From Adiantum capillus-veneris (Eukaryota; Streptophyta; Polypodiopsida; Polypodiales; Pteridaceae): 32,500 nucleotides of DNA. Positions 22,196 to 32,500 of the stretch are shown in pieces; within the stretch, counting starts at the first letter, position 1; every line of letters begins with the position of its first letter. The stretch spans positions 32,226,469 to 32,258,968 of the forward strand of contig CM043942.1 of the NCBI GenBank assembly GCA_014529385.2, in the 5' to 3' direction. The position numbers and the translations under genes are program-made. The notes beneath the pieces were generated by a model. The model was not told where the DNA came from, made no database searches, and saw nothing but the letters and a program-made list of their open reading frames with translations.

Positions 22196-23479
22196 GTACT
22201 GTCATCACCAATTACTCAATCATATGTTTACTCAATATAGAGAAAATAATACTAAGATAACTGCAGTCCCAAACCATGTAAGTGAAAAAAACATTCAATG
22301 TATCAAAACTAGAACTATTGGTGTTCACCAAAAGTCAGCATCCAAGATGCCAAATATTGTGTAGCCCTAGGTCATCAGAGCTGCATAGGTCAATGTTGTC
22401 TCATCCCACAAGAAAACCAGCAAATTTTAGTCCAAAAAAGGCAATCCAATGTCCTCTCAACCGAGACCTCCACTTAGTTTCTAAGAGAGGAACGTATCAA
22501 CAAATAGATTATGGTTATGAGCTCACCAATGTATACTTACCTTGATTGGAGTTTACATACCCATTGTATTAGACATTCATCTACATTATCTAATGTAAAG
22601 TATCTATCAAAAGGGATTGTAAACTCCATGTATCTACATATGAATAGATTTTCCAACTGTAAATCAGCAAATATTTTTAACAACTAAAGAAGGTAGCAGG
22701 CATGTTGCATCACTACCGCTTCTCGCATTAAAGCGCTCTAAAAAGTAAAAATTTCAGCAGCATCTCCTTTGTATAACGGATGATTTTTCAAAATTCCACT
22801 CACTGCCATCTCCACCGAGACCCTCACATGAGGTTTAAGGCTCAACATCAAGCATCAAATGCCTTTAGCTAGGGTCAAATGTAAAAATCAAATCTTCTTG
22901 CACATGGGCCTTCCAGACTCTCAAAAGTATTTTCATTTTCCAACTACTAACATGACAAAAAATGAATTCAAAAACCTATGTTTATCATCAACCTTGAAAG
23001 GACATTTTGAGTGTAAACTCCCAAACAGTTCCCAACCCGTTTTTTAGCTAATGATTATCAATAATATCATTTTTTCATATGTAGTAAGACTCAAATTCTT
23101 TTTTTGGAATTGAAAAGACACCTGATGTACTGCCTATCTGATGCATACACTAAAACATGTATCATGCGCTTAATCAATCGTGTCAACATTGCTCATTAAA
23201 TTCTAGCTATCTCTATTACACAAGGTCACAATTCAGAATATCGTCATATGGCTAATTATAGATTAAAAAGACAGTTAGAAGGCCGATTTAAGCTAAGAAA
23301 TTCATCAGAACCAGAAAAACAATACTTTTTGTACAGAGTAGAACACAATTTTTCTTGTCAGTTCATCTTAGTGTGTAATAGTCTGAATGTAAACACCTAT
23401 CATATGCATTGTTCTCCAATACATATTATTAGACAGCTTTTGTTCATAAGCAAACTGAAAAGCCCAAAATAATCAAAGT
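22196..23479. other. No gene recognised; contains a third 100-bp module
   Basis: AT-rich. 22750-22850 repeats the 100-bp module of copies A and B in diverged form (CCTCACATGAGG at 22821-22832). A further partial match (CCGAGACCTCC) lies near 22462. The remainder shows no supportable coding sequence. Confidence 0.5.
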
Positions 23480-23668
23480 TTTGACTGAGTAGGTGCAAGG
23501 GCACCTACCTGTCCCATTGTTGCCGATAAAACAGTCAAGCGGATAGTAGGTGAAGTGTTTCGAGGATCTTCTCTCCCCATTTAGCTTGATGCGGTCGAGA
23601 CTATATTGTATGGCCATCGATTGTACCTTCATGTATGCTTTGTGATGAGTTGTCCAAGGAGCCGCCAT
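23480..23668 (-). other. Possible orphan exon, unrecognised
   Basis: The minus-strand frame from 23668 starts MAAPWTTHHKAYMKVQS and continues with SLDRIKLNGERRSSKHF and DCFIGNNGTG. A GGGACAG/GTAGGTGC donor-like site follows near 23512. The composition looks coding, but I recognise no family and see no second exon. It may be chance. Confidence 0.2.
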
Positions 23669-23797
23669 TAGCTTCTGAGTTGTACATGTCTATGAGCACG
23701 TATGCATGGATGGATATGCCACAGAAAATAAAACGAAGATTGCCTATGACAAGCATGTAAAATACTCAAGGCATGCATTGTATGCTAGAATCATTCT

Positions 23798-23929
<132 letters not shown>

Positions 23930-24100
23930 ATGGATGCAACATCCTGTGAGAGCCACGCGCATGTGAAGGAAGATGCAGAGGGTAGTGAAGCAAGTCAAAA
24001 CCTTCAAGGGCTGAGTATACAAAGGAGGAAGCATGAGAAATGTTGAGACCTGCGAGATCCATTCCACGAAGGAGATGAAGCAGCTCGTATGTACTTACAA

Positions 24101-24202
<102 letters not shown>

Positions 24203-24370
24203 ACACTTGCATGGCTTGAGGGTGTCGGTACCTGAGCGCAGAGGATGCTCGATGTGCAAGTGCGCAGCAGAAAAAGACCCAGTGTGCACAGAGATCCCAC
24301 TTATGTGTATGGAGTTGTGCGCAAGCGAAAGAGCCAGGCCACAAAAGAGGGGGCGAGATATAATGCACTA

Positions 24371-24482
24371 GATTGCTTTTTGGTGTGAAGGCAATACTCA
24401 TGAGAACAGTAGAGACCACCAATTTGATCGCTTTTTTGGTGTGAAGGCAATACTCATGAGAGCAGTAATGACCACCAATTTG
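24371..24482. repeat. 55-bp tandem duplication
   Basis: Units start at 24371 and 24426 (GAT(T/C)GCTTTTTTGGTGTGAA...) with only a few differences. No coding meaning is seen. Confidence 0.88.
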
Positions 24483-25530
24483 GGACACGGGAGGTCAATA
24501 TAGTGGGTGAGAACAAATTCTAAGATGGGTGTAGCATTAAAAGTTGTGAGGTCAGAAGGAATGATATAGGTAGTGAGGCAAGATCTGTATATAATCACAG
24601 CTTTGTGTGTGCCCTCTCACATGCTTGTGGATGGGTGTGTGCATGTGTGGGTGTGGGTGTGTGCACACATCTGAGTCCATTCAGAATGGGATTACCTTAT
24701 TCGAGAGTGAGTGCTTAGGTGAGCGTCTTCTCAAGTAGGGTCGATTGTGCACGAGTGTCGATTGTCCGATATTAAAGCACCAAAAAGGGAAGCTGTCAGC
24801 CCAGGGTTAGGCAAGGACTTGTCAGGTAGATAAGTGTGTGTGTGTGTGTGTGTGTGTGTGGCCCTCCCCCATCCCAGAGGAGAGATCCACTTGGTGGAGG
24901 ATGGTCCACCAAGTGGACCAATCCCCCACAAATTGTAGTAATTACTTCCTAAAAATTTCCATGCTTTATAGCTCAGTCACTTGTATGGTGTTAACAAGGT
25001 TTAGATGCGAGATTACTCATTTGTAATGTGTTTGAACAGAACTTAGATGTAAGTACACCCAATTTTTGTATGATAAAGGGGTCCTCCACGGAGGAGAGTA
25101 AGGTATTATGAAATCTACATACCTGATGTCTCATGATTTCGATGATGTCACTCCAAATTTGTGGAATATGTTGTGACATTGGTTACTGTACAATACTCCG
25201 ATCCTGCAAGATAAATTGAAAATCCACACCTGCTCGAGGGTGGTCAATGCTTACAGTATATGGATTATATGTAAACATGTAGGCACTTGACCAATTTAGG
25301 AGTTGAGAGCCCCGACCCATCCCTTTGGATTGGGTGGATCAAGCTAATAATAATGTAACTTGTATTAAAGAGTAGGCAATCCAATTCTTAGGGTATAAAT
25401 ACCCATATCCTGACAGAAACCGTTTGATTGAAGTCAGGATAAATTGGAGTAGCTATATTACTATCTGATATATTATATAATCCCAATTGTTAAGTATGGC
25501 ACTAGTCTGACCAAAGACTAGTAGGGAAAC
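24483..25530. other. No gene; hairpin and short GT tract
   Basis: Contains (GT)13 at 24834-24860, the hairpin at 24886-24917, a TATAAATA at about 25398-25405 and the inverted repeat ACTAGTCT/AGACTAGT (about 25500-25521). TGTTAAGTATGG (25488-25499) resembles the start of the copia LTR but the match ends there. Confidence 0.5.
24886..24917. other. Perfect 13-bp hairpin
   Basis: TCCACTTGGTGGA (24886-24898) and TCCACCAAGTGGA (24905-24917) are exact reverse complements with a 6-nt loop, GGATGG. No U-run follows on either strand. Confidence 0.7.
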
Positions 25531-25549
25531 TGTGTGTGTGTGTGTGTGT
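25531..25549. repeat. Short (TG)n tract before repeat copy B
   Basis: Short TG run occupying the same position relative to copy B that the long GT run occupies relative to copy A. Confidence 0.9.
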
Positions 25550-26322
25550 TGAAGTATGAAAAATCCCCTCATAATTGAACCATACTTAGACAATTGAGTT
25601 AGATAATATATTAAATAACAATATTTTAAAACAAGATGTCATAAATCATTTCATATACACCAATACAAAATTCTATATCTAATGGATAATATAATCATTT
25701 AGATCAAAAATTTGATCTTTGATCACTACAATATAATATATGTATCGTATGTGCCCATTCTTTCAGATGAGCTTCTACTATATCTACATGTAGAAGTATC
25801 CATCTGGTACATTTGTTGGTACATTGGACGATCTTCCGTTATTGCTGCAGTTTTTGTTGTAATCCCAAGGAAAGAATCTCTTACTTGTCACCATCCAAAA
25901 AACACAAGCCTATCAGAACTGGCATTACTTGGGAAGACACGTGTGAACGACTCCCTCCCCTTGTTATTGGTGTCAAAAATTACAACAAAAAACTAACAAC
26001 ATAACGTAGATCATTTATTAAGTTTAAAGAATGAGCCATATATTTACAATACTGTGAATGTTATTTAATTCCATAAAAAATCGAACAACGTCTCCTTTGT
26101 AATTTGAATCATTTTTCAAAAAATCCAATAAAAATGCCATCTCATCCGAGACCCTCATATGAGGATTAAGGCACTTTTTTGAAGCATTGGGGTGTTTTCA
26201 AAGTAAATTACTAACCCTAATTTCCAAAAAAAACCTTTTATGTTTCCTTTATCATCAACAATGGTGTCGTTCCCATGGAGACACAATTAAGAGTCATTAA
26301 AAATGCCAACATTCCATCAACT
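25548..26322. repeat. Direct repeat copy B, interrupted by the copia element
   Basis: Partner of 21420-22195. It follows copy A base for base up to ...CCATCAACT (26322), where the copia 5' LTR begins at 26323. The rest of copy B should resume after the copia 3' LTR, beyond the window. Confidence 0.9.
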
Positions 26323-27094
26323 TGTTAAGTATGGAGCCTGATTTACCCCTTGTAATCTTCTGTTGTAAAAGCGCACATTTGTAAGGCCCACATTATGAGG
26401 AGAAGCCATCGTGCGTGAAGGAAAATCACTCGCCGGAAACCATAATTTTCACGGCCAAAAATCAGGGGTCTCGTGGGCGGAAGCCCTCGAGACTTTGTTT
26501 CCCTTGCTGGAATATTCCTTTTTGCCGGAATATTATGGCCGGACGGTGGCCGAAAAGTGGTCGGAAAACAACCGGTCGGTTGCCCGAAGGCCGGTAGTCA
26601 ATGGCCGGTGGCCGGTGGTCACAAGTCAATGGCCGATGGGCGGTGGCCGAATTCAAAAGCGGATTTGTCTACACAAGGGTGGCCACACATGGGCGGATTG
26701 GAGGGTCCTATTTGGACTTATTCACACAAGGACGGCTACACATGGCTGCCTCTCATGAGAGAGGGCAGCCCTTTTGGCCTATAAAAGGAAGCCATTTCTA
26801 CACACATTTCATAGTGTGAAGCTGCTGTAACAAGGTGGGTGTGAGGTGGTGAGAGTGAAGCAAAGCGGGAGCTCCAAAAGGGTATAATCCCTTTGTAAAC
26901 TACTTCTTGTTTTGAAGTACTAACGCCATTGAGTGGCTGCTTTCCCGTGGACGTAGCCCACATTGGGTGAACCAAGTATATCGTGTGTACTCTCTATCTC
27001 TCTCTCTACTCTATAATCTCGTGTATGTAGATCTGTCTCTCTCCATTAAGTAATCTACTCAATTATCTATTTAGCTACGTCTTATTTCCTAACA
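26323..27094 (+). repeat. copia 5' LTR
   Basis: 772 bp, starting TGTTAAGTATGG and ending CCTAACA, so TGTTA...TAACA terminal inversions are present. The start is repeated at 32403. The region is GC-rich in the middle, with a 28-bp near-tandem repeat (units starting GTCAATGGCCG at 26597 and 26625) in the presumed U3. Confidence 0.88.
26780..26787 (+). promoter_or_regulatory. TATA box of the copia LTR
   Basis: TATAAAAG within the LTR. A transcription start about 25-35 bp downstream would place the U3/R border near 26810. The position is inferred. Confidence 0.6.
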
Positions 27095-27097
27095 CAA

Positions 27098-27110
27098 GTC
27101 GTATCAGAGC
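27098..27110 (+). other. Primer-binding site
   Basis: GTCGTATCAGAGC, four bases after the LTR end, shares GTATCAGAGC with the initiator-methionine tRNA-complementary site (TGGTATCAGAGC) used by most plant copia elements. Two mismatches at its 5' side. Confidence 0.75.
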
Positions 27111-27169
27111 AAGGTTTGCTCGTAGCTAAATTATCTCAAGGAAAGGATTCCTTGAATTGAGTGGGAGTT

Positions 27170-30100
27170 ATGGCGGAGGAAGGGAAGCTCAAGATTGAGA
27201 AGTTCAATGGTAAAAACTACCAACATCGAAAGATGCAGATTGAAGACTATCTCTACCAGAAGGACCTCTATTTGCCACTACGCGGTCTTGCAAAGAAGCC
27301 CGCAACGATGGAAGATGAAGCATAGATTGTCCTTGATCGAAAGGCACTGGGAACAATCTGGTTAAGCTTAGCGTCAATGGTGGCCTTCAATGTTTCAGAG
27401 ATGAAGACCACGGAGGACTTGATGAAGTCACTTGACGACTTCTACGAGAAACCATCGGCATCCAATAAGGTATTTCTTATGAAGCGTTTGTTCAATCTAA
27501 AGATGACAGAGAATGGTTCAGTTGGAGAACACCTAAATGACTTTAACACAAATATAAGTCAACTTCGATCGGTGAAAATCAATTTCGATGACGAAGTGCG
27601 AGCTCTCCTTATACTATCATCTCTACCGGATAGTTGGGACAGCTTTGTGATGGCTGTAAGTAATTTTATTTCTGGCACAAATACTCTTAAGTTTGATGAT
27701 GTTGTGGGTGTTCTCCTAAGCAAGGAAATACGAAGGAGAAGCACAGGAGAATCATCAAATGCTGCATTGTCAGTGGAAACAAGAGGAAGGCCTAAGGAGA
27801 GGTTCAAAAGCCAAAAGGGTCGTGATCGCTCAAGACGGAGCAAGTCACGCACAAAGTCAGTTCTTGAATGTTGGAACTGCGGCAAGAAGGGCCACGTCAA
27901 GAAGGATTTCTGGTCCAAGAAGAAGAAGGAGACTGAGTCTCAAGACAACAAGCCAACATCGGAGGCCAATGTGGCAGGTAAAGTAGAGCAAGATGCTCTA
28001 ATTCTCTCATTAGACAATGTGTCTAATTCCTGAATAGTAGATTCCGGGGCTTCATTTCATGCGACACCACACAAGCAACATTTCCAAGACTACACCAAAG
28101 GTAATTTTGGGTATGTATACTTGGGAGATGATGAAGCTTGTGAGATTGTCGGCAAAGGTACAGTTTCTGTCAAAACTGCTAACGAAAATGAATGGAAGCT
28201 TAAAGATGTTAGGCATGTTCCTCTCTTCGCAAAAATTTGATCTCTACAGGACAATTGGACGATGAAGGTCACAACATTGCATTCGGGAACAAACGGTGGA
28301 AGATCTCAAAGGGATCTTTGGTGGTTTCCAAGGGAGAAAAAGTCGGTACACTTTACTTGTGTACTGTTAGCACACAACCTTCAGCTTGTGCAGCAACTAC
28401 ATAAGTTGACAGTGCGGTATGGCACTACCGACTTGGGCATATGAATGCCAAAGGAATGCAAATCCTTCAAACAAAGAAGCTTCTACCAGGTTTGAAAGAA
28501 GTGGACTTAGAGTTCTGTGAAGATTGTGTTTATGGTAAACAAAAGAGGGTAAAATTTCAAAAATCAGGAAATGAAAGAAAAAATAAAAAACTTGAGTTGG
28601 TTCATTCTGATGTTTGGGGTCCTGCAAGTACACCATCACTTCGTGGCTCATTGTACTATGTAACATTCATAGACGATGCGGCTAGAAAAACATGGGTTTA
28701 TGTCATGAAGAATAAATCCGATGTATTTTCCATATTTCAAAGGTGGAAAGCCTTTGTGGAGAATGAAACAGGTACCAAGGTTAAATGCCTCAGATCCGAC
28801 AATGGACGCGAATATTGCAGCCAAGATTTTGAAAGCTTTTGTGCTAGCAATGGCATTCGAAGGCAAAGGACAACCCCAAGGACACCTCAACAAAATGGGA
28901 TTTCGGAAAGGATGAATAGGAAAATCATGGAGCGAGCACGAAGCATGCGGCTACATGCAGGCCTACCGCTTGAGCTTTGGGCAGAAGCTGTAAGTACGTC
29001 TGTGTACTTAATCAATCGGTCACCCTCAACGACATTGGATGGGGGAGTTCCAAAAGAGGCATGGACAGGTAAACCGATGAATTATGCATTTCTCAAAGTG
29101 TTTGGGTGTGAGGCTTTCATGCACATAGATAGAAGCCTAAGATCAAAGCTAGATGCAAAGTCCAAAAAGTGTTTCTTCATTGGCAACAGGACACTTTTAT
29201 GTCCTTGGACACTTTTGTGTCCTGTTAAGTGACCATTTTGCTTGAATTATTTGAAGAGTATGAAAATGAATTTCTAGGTGCTATCTATCCAGAAAGTTGC
29301 CTTAGGAGCTGAAAAAAACTTAGCTTTTTTTTTTAGTATCGATCTCACCATTAACCTTACTCTTGCACAACATTTTTGAACCTAAACTGTGTGAAAAAAC
29401 GGGTCGTGTTTTTGGCTTTTTTTCAATTTTTGGCAACTATACCACTCTAAACTTCATGTTTGTGAGGTTTAGATGGCTAGAGGTTAGGCCTTCATAGTTC
29501 TCCACATGTTTTGATGCTTGTAGGGAGAGCTAAGTGTTAAAATTGAAAGTTATGACCAATTTACAAGAATTGCATAATCCTGTTTTTTGGCCAAAATTAG
29601 CACGTTTATGATTTTTATGGTGGCTTTCTTGATATACAAATTCAATTTTGATTGTGTAAGAGTAATGTATAACATAAAGCTAATCTTCCTTGAGTTTTGG
29701 GGGACCTAATATGCTATATAGCATAGTATATGATGATGGTTGAGTTTTTTGATTGTTGAAGAATACGATACATTTTAGAGTAGCAAGTATAACTTTCTCA
29801 ATATTGCTAGTTTCTTAGGCCAATTGTGTGTATTTTGTAGGTAGTAACCATATCTAATCATAGACTACAAACTTGGCTAGATATTGAGTAGTTTCTATGG
29901 GTTTCTAGAGGTCATAATGCTAAACCCATTTTTTTCATGTTTGCTGTATTTAGCACTTTATCATTGCCCCCAAGGTTCCAATTGTAAGAGATCCATTATC
30001 CTTTTGACATGCTCCATGGCTCCTTTTGAATCCAAAGGCCCAAAGGGAACTAAGAAAACATGTATATAGTATCTGTATTGAGCGTGACTATAGAAACTTT

Positions 30101-32342
30101 GATGATAGGTCCGCAGAATGGCAAAAATGCAACTTTTTTGTACCTATTTTTTTGCCCAAAAAAAAATTAGAGAGGTAAAAGCAACCATATGTTTTGGTCA
30201 CCAACCCATTGAAGTTAATGGGGCATTTTATCTCATGTCCTACAAAAATCTCCACTCTTATTTATATGCAATCAACCGTAAGAAATTGCTGTTTTAGGCA
30301 AAATGCACTGGTCCATCAACTTTGGAGGCTTGTACTGACCAAGGGATGAGAAAAATTACAAGTTTCTCATTTTTTCCATATGTAGTAGTTATTGAACAAT
30401 AAGCTCATGAAAGGATTTTTCAAAATGAGTGGATCTACTATGGTTTTGGAATTTTTTCCCAAAACCCTGAAAGGACACTTTTATGTCCTGTTAGGTTACC
30501 ATTCTAGTGTTAAGGAGTAGGGATGTATTTTTTAACAAACAAAATATGTACAAAGATTACTTGGAAAGAAAACAAACAAAAGAAACAGGTGATGAGTACA
30601 TGGAGCTTGAGGACGGTGAAGACTCAAGGACTGCAAACGGTGACAATGTGCAACAACGTCAACCAAATGAGGAGCCTCAACCTATTCCTCGAAGATCTAC
30701 AAGAGCAAGTAGACCTCCAGAAAGGTTTGTTCCTTCCTTCAACCATCTCTTGATCTCAGATTCTGGAGAGCCAGAATCATACAAAGAAGCTATGCAGCAT
30801 GAATCCAAAGAAGCTATGCAGCATGAATCCAAAGAAGAATGGACGAAGAGCATGCAAGTGGAGATGGTTCACTACATCGCAACCAAACATGGGAGTTGGT
30901 TGAGTTGCCTAAAGGTAAGCGGGCACTTCAAAACAAATGGGTGTACAAGCTGAAGGAAGAAGAAGGTGGGAAGAAAAGGTACAAGTCTAGGTTGTGGTAA
31001 AAGGGTTTTCTCAAAAGAAAGGTATTGACTTCAATGAAATATTTTCTCCTGTTGTAAAAATGAACTCAATTAGGCTTGTCTTAAGCCTTGTGGCTGCTCA
31101 TGATCTAAATCTCGAGCAAATGGATGTAAATACAGCATTCCCTCACGGTGACTTAGAGGAGTAAATCTACATGCTTCAACCAAAGGGGTATGAAGTAAAA
31201 GGTAAGGAGAAAATGGTTTGCAGATTAAAGAAGAGCTTGTATGGTTTAAAGCAAGCATCAAGACAATGGTACTTGAAGTTTGATCGATGGATGTTGGATC
31301 ATGGATTCACAAGATGCAACTCGGATCACTGCGTCTACACGAAGAATTTGGGAGATGGGAAATTCATCATCTTAATGTTGTATGTTGATGACATGTTGAT
31401 TGCAAGTGCTAACATGCAGGACATCAAACACCTAAAAGAGGAGCTGTCTAAATCTTTTTCAATGAAAGATTTAGGTGCTACAAAGAGGATACTTGGTATG
31501 AAAATATCAAGGGACAGGATAGAGAAGACAATAAAGCTATCTCAAGAAGATTACATCAAGAAGGTACTAGAAAGGTTTGCAATGCAAAATGCAAAACCAA
31601 TTTCTACACCTTTGGCTGGTCATTTTAAACTAACAAAGGATATGTGTCCAAAGACACAAGAGGAGATAGCCTATATGTCTAAAGTTCCATATGCTGCAGC
31701 GGTAGGTTCTCTAATGTATGCTATGGTCTGGACAAGGCCAGACATTGCACATGCAGTGGGAGTTGTGAGTAGGTTCATGGACAACCCAGGTAAAGAGCAT
31801 TGGCAAGCTGTGAAGTGGATACTTAGGTATCTAAAAGGGACAACAACAAATGCTTTGTATTTTGGAGGAACTGATAGTTTTCTAGAAGGGTATGCTGATG
31901 CAGATATGGCAGGTGACAAAGATACTCAAAGGAGCATTATTGGCTATGTGTTCACGGTTGGAGGCACAGCAGTAAGCTGGGCTTCAAAGCTGCAGAAAGT
32001 GGTTTCACTTTCTACCACGGAAGCAGAGTATGTAGCAATGACGGAGGCAAGAAAAGAAATTCTATGGCTTCACAGATTCTTAGAAGAGCTTGGATTCAAA
32101 CAAGACAATTGTGTCTTGTACAGTGATAGTCAAAGCGCTATCCATCTGCAAAGAACTCAGCCTTTCATTCAAGGACAAAGCACATTGAGGTGAGATATCA
32201 CTTCATACGCACTCTTTTGGAAGAGGGACAACTAAAGCTAGGAAAGGTGCATACAAGTGAAAATCCTGCAGACATGTTTACAAAGGTGGTCAACAAGGAG
32301 AAGTTGAGCTTTTGCTCATCTTCAATCGGCATTCAAGGATAA
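27170..32342 (+). pseudogene. copia gag-pol polyprotein, broken
   Basis: ATG 27170 (MAEEGKLKIEKFNG) opens Gag. A zinc knuckle, CWNCGKKGHVKKDF, at about 27869-27910 has Phe in place of the last Cys. Protease: VDSGASFHAT (28037-28066). GAG-pre-integrase/zinc-binding: HYRLGHM...CEDC (28423-28530). Integrase catalytic residues: LVHSDVWGP, LRSDNGREY and NGISERMNR (Asp, Asp, Glu). RT: KKSLYGLKQASRQWY and YVDDM (31381-31395). RNase H: GYADADMAGD, TTEAEYVAM, SDSQSAIHL. The end is at TAA 32340-32342 after a final frameshift near 32180. Lesions: TAG 27323, TGA 28031, frameshift near 28230, TAA 28402, a 1.3-kb insertion at 29185, frameshift near 30866, a one-base loss near 30994, and TAA 31162. A 24-bp direct repeat (EAMQHESK twice) lies at 30788-30835. 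The element could not encode an active polyprotein as it stands. Confidence 0.93.
29185..30506. mobile_element. 1.3-kb unclassified insertion inside copia pol
   Basis: Interrupts pol between KKCFFIG (ending 29184) and VLRSRDVFFN (from 30507). The normal copia spacing suggests about 15 codons of target are also missing. Near the left edge are two hairpins, GGACACTTTTATGTCC (29189-29204) and GGACACTTTTGTGTCC (29207-29222), followed by TGTTAAGTGACCATTTT. At the right edge GGACACTTTTATGTCC (30473-30488) is followed by TGTTAGGTTACCATTCTAG. The ends are therefore direct repeats of about 33 bp, each starting with a TTTT-loop hairpin. No coding sequence is seen inside. It fits no class I know securely. 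Confidence 0.7.
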
Positions 32343-32391
32343 GAAGCCAGGATGGAAAGCAATCACAGGTTTGGTTTGGAGATCAGTCTCC

Positions 32392-32402
32392 AAGTGGGAG
32401 AT
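32392..32402 (+). other. Polypurine tract
   Basis: AAGTGGGAGAT, directly before the 3' LTR, the usual plus-strand priming site. Confidence 0.85.
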
Positions 32403-32500
32403 TGTTAAGTATGGAGCCTGATTTACCCCTTGTAATCTTCTGTGGTAAAAGCGCACATTTGTAAAGCCCCCATTATGAGGAGAAACCATCGTGCGTGAAG
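32403..32500 (+). repeat. copia 3' LTR, first 98 bp
   Basis: Matches 26323-26420 with 4 substitutions and no indels; the remainder lies beyond the window. Confidence 0.95.

Larger units (their letters stand above)
26323..32500 (+). mobile_element. Ty1/copia LTR retrotransposon, 3' LTR truncated by window end
   Basis: Complete order LTR - PBS - gag - protease - integrase - RT - RNase H - PPT - LTR; integrase before RT defines the copia superfamily. The first 98 bases of the two LTRs differ at 4 positions (about 4%). That implies a fairly recent insertion, yet the coding region is already broken, and a 1,322-bp foreign segment sits inside pol. The target duplication cannot be checked because the 3' end lies outside the window. 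Confidence 0.95.

Noticed and set aside
25488-25499. TGTTAAGTATGG as a second copia LTR start.
   Set aside because: The identity stops after 12 bases and no polypurine tract precedes it.
29185-30506. Helitron assignment for the insertion in copia.
   Set aside because: A hairpin and CTAG exist near the right edge, but the spacing is long and the left end lacks the A/TC start.

Overview
This is a window of nuclear DNA from a land plant with a large, repeat-rich genome. GT-AG introns, Ty1/copia and CACTA (En/Spm-type) transposons, a DCC-family gene remnant and a DEAD-box helicase exon all fit that. The (GT)n, (GA)n and (CT)n tracts are long, up to 128 bp. The species cannot be fixed from sequence alone. 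A reverse transcriptase of Penelope/TERT-like appearance is not the usual angiosperm repertoire, so a fern, gymnosperm or other lineage stays open. I see no intact host gene: everything recognisable is a mobile element or a broken gene fragment.

Layout. 101-517: exon remnant of a DCC-family (thiol-disulfide oxidoreductase-like) protein. 518-1349: microsatellites. 1350-8738: two long direct repeats (1350-2293 and 6345-8738, collinear in three blocks) flanking a minus-strand, decayed reverse transcriptase gene (about 2461-5822). 9349-13291: a plus-strand CACTA transposase (TNP2-like) pseudogene, here called E1. 13461-19545: a second CACTA element, E2, facing E1 tail to tail. It has a TNP2-like gene, a downstream second gene, a CACTA terminus with subterminal motifs on the left, a hairpin-rich right end and a candidate 3-bp target duplication. 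20456-20785: a DEAD-box helicase exon fragment, part of which is inversely duplicated into a nearly perfect 91-bp-arm foldback. 21420-26322: two 97%-identical direct repeats separated by non-coding, microsatellite-rich DNA. 26323-32500: a Ty1/copia retrotransposon with complete 5' LTR, primer-binding site, gag-pol, polypurine tract and the first 98 bp of the 3' LTR. It is inserted into the second of those repeats and is itself interrupted by a 1.3-kb unknown insertion.

How the parts relate. The elements are nested and of different ages. Comparing E1 with E2 lets each resolve the other's reading frames: two introns are at identical positions and phase, while at least two E1 introns are absent from E2. 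The copia element is relatively young (4 differences in the 98 comparable LTR bases) but carries several stops and frameshifts. The most unusual object is the helicase-derived foldback at 20456-20667. It has the architecture expected of a newborn small-RNA locus made by inverted duplication of a protein-coding gene. The second is the reverse transcriptase gene with its long flanking direct repeats.
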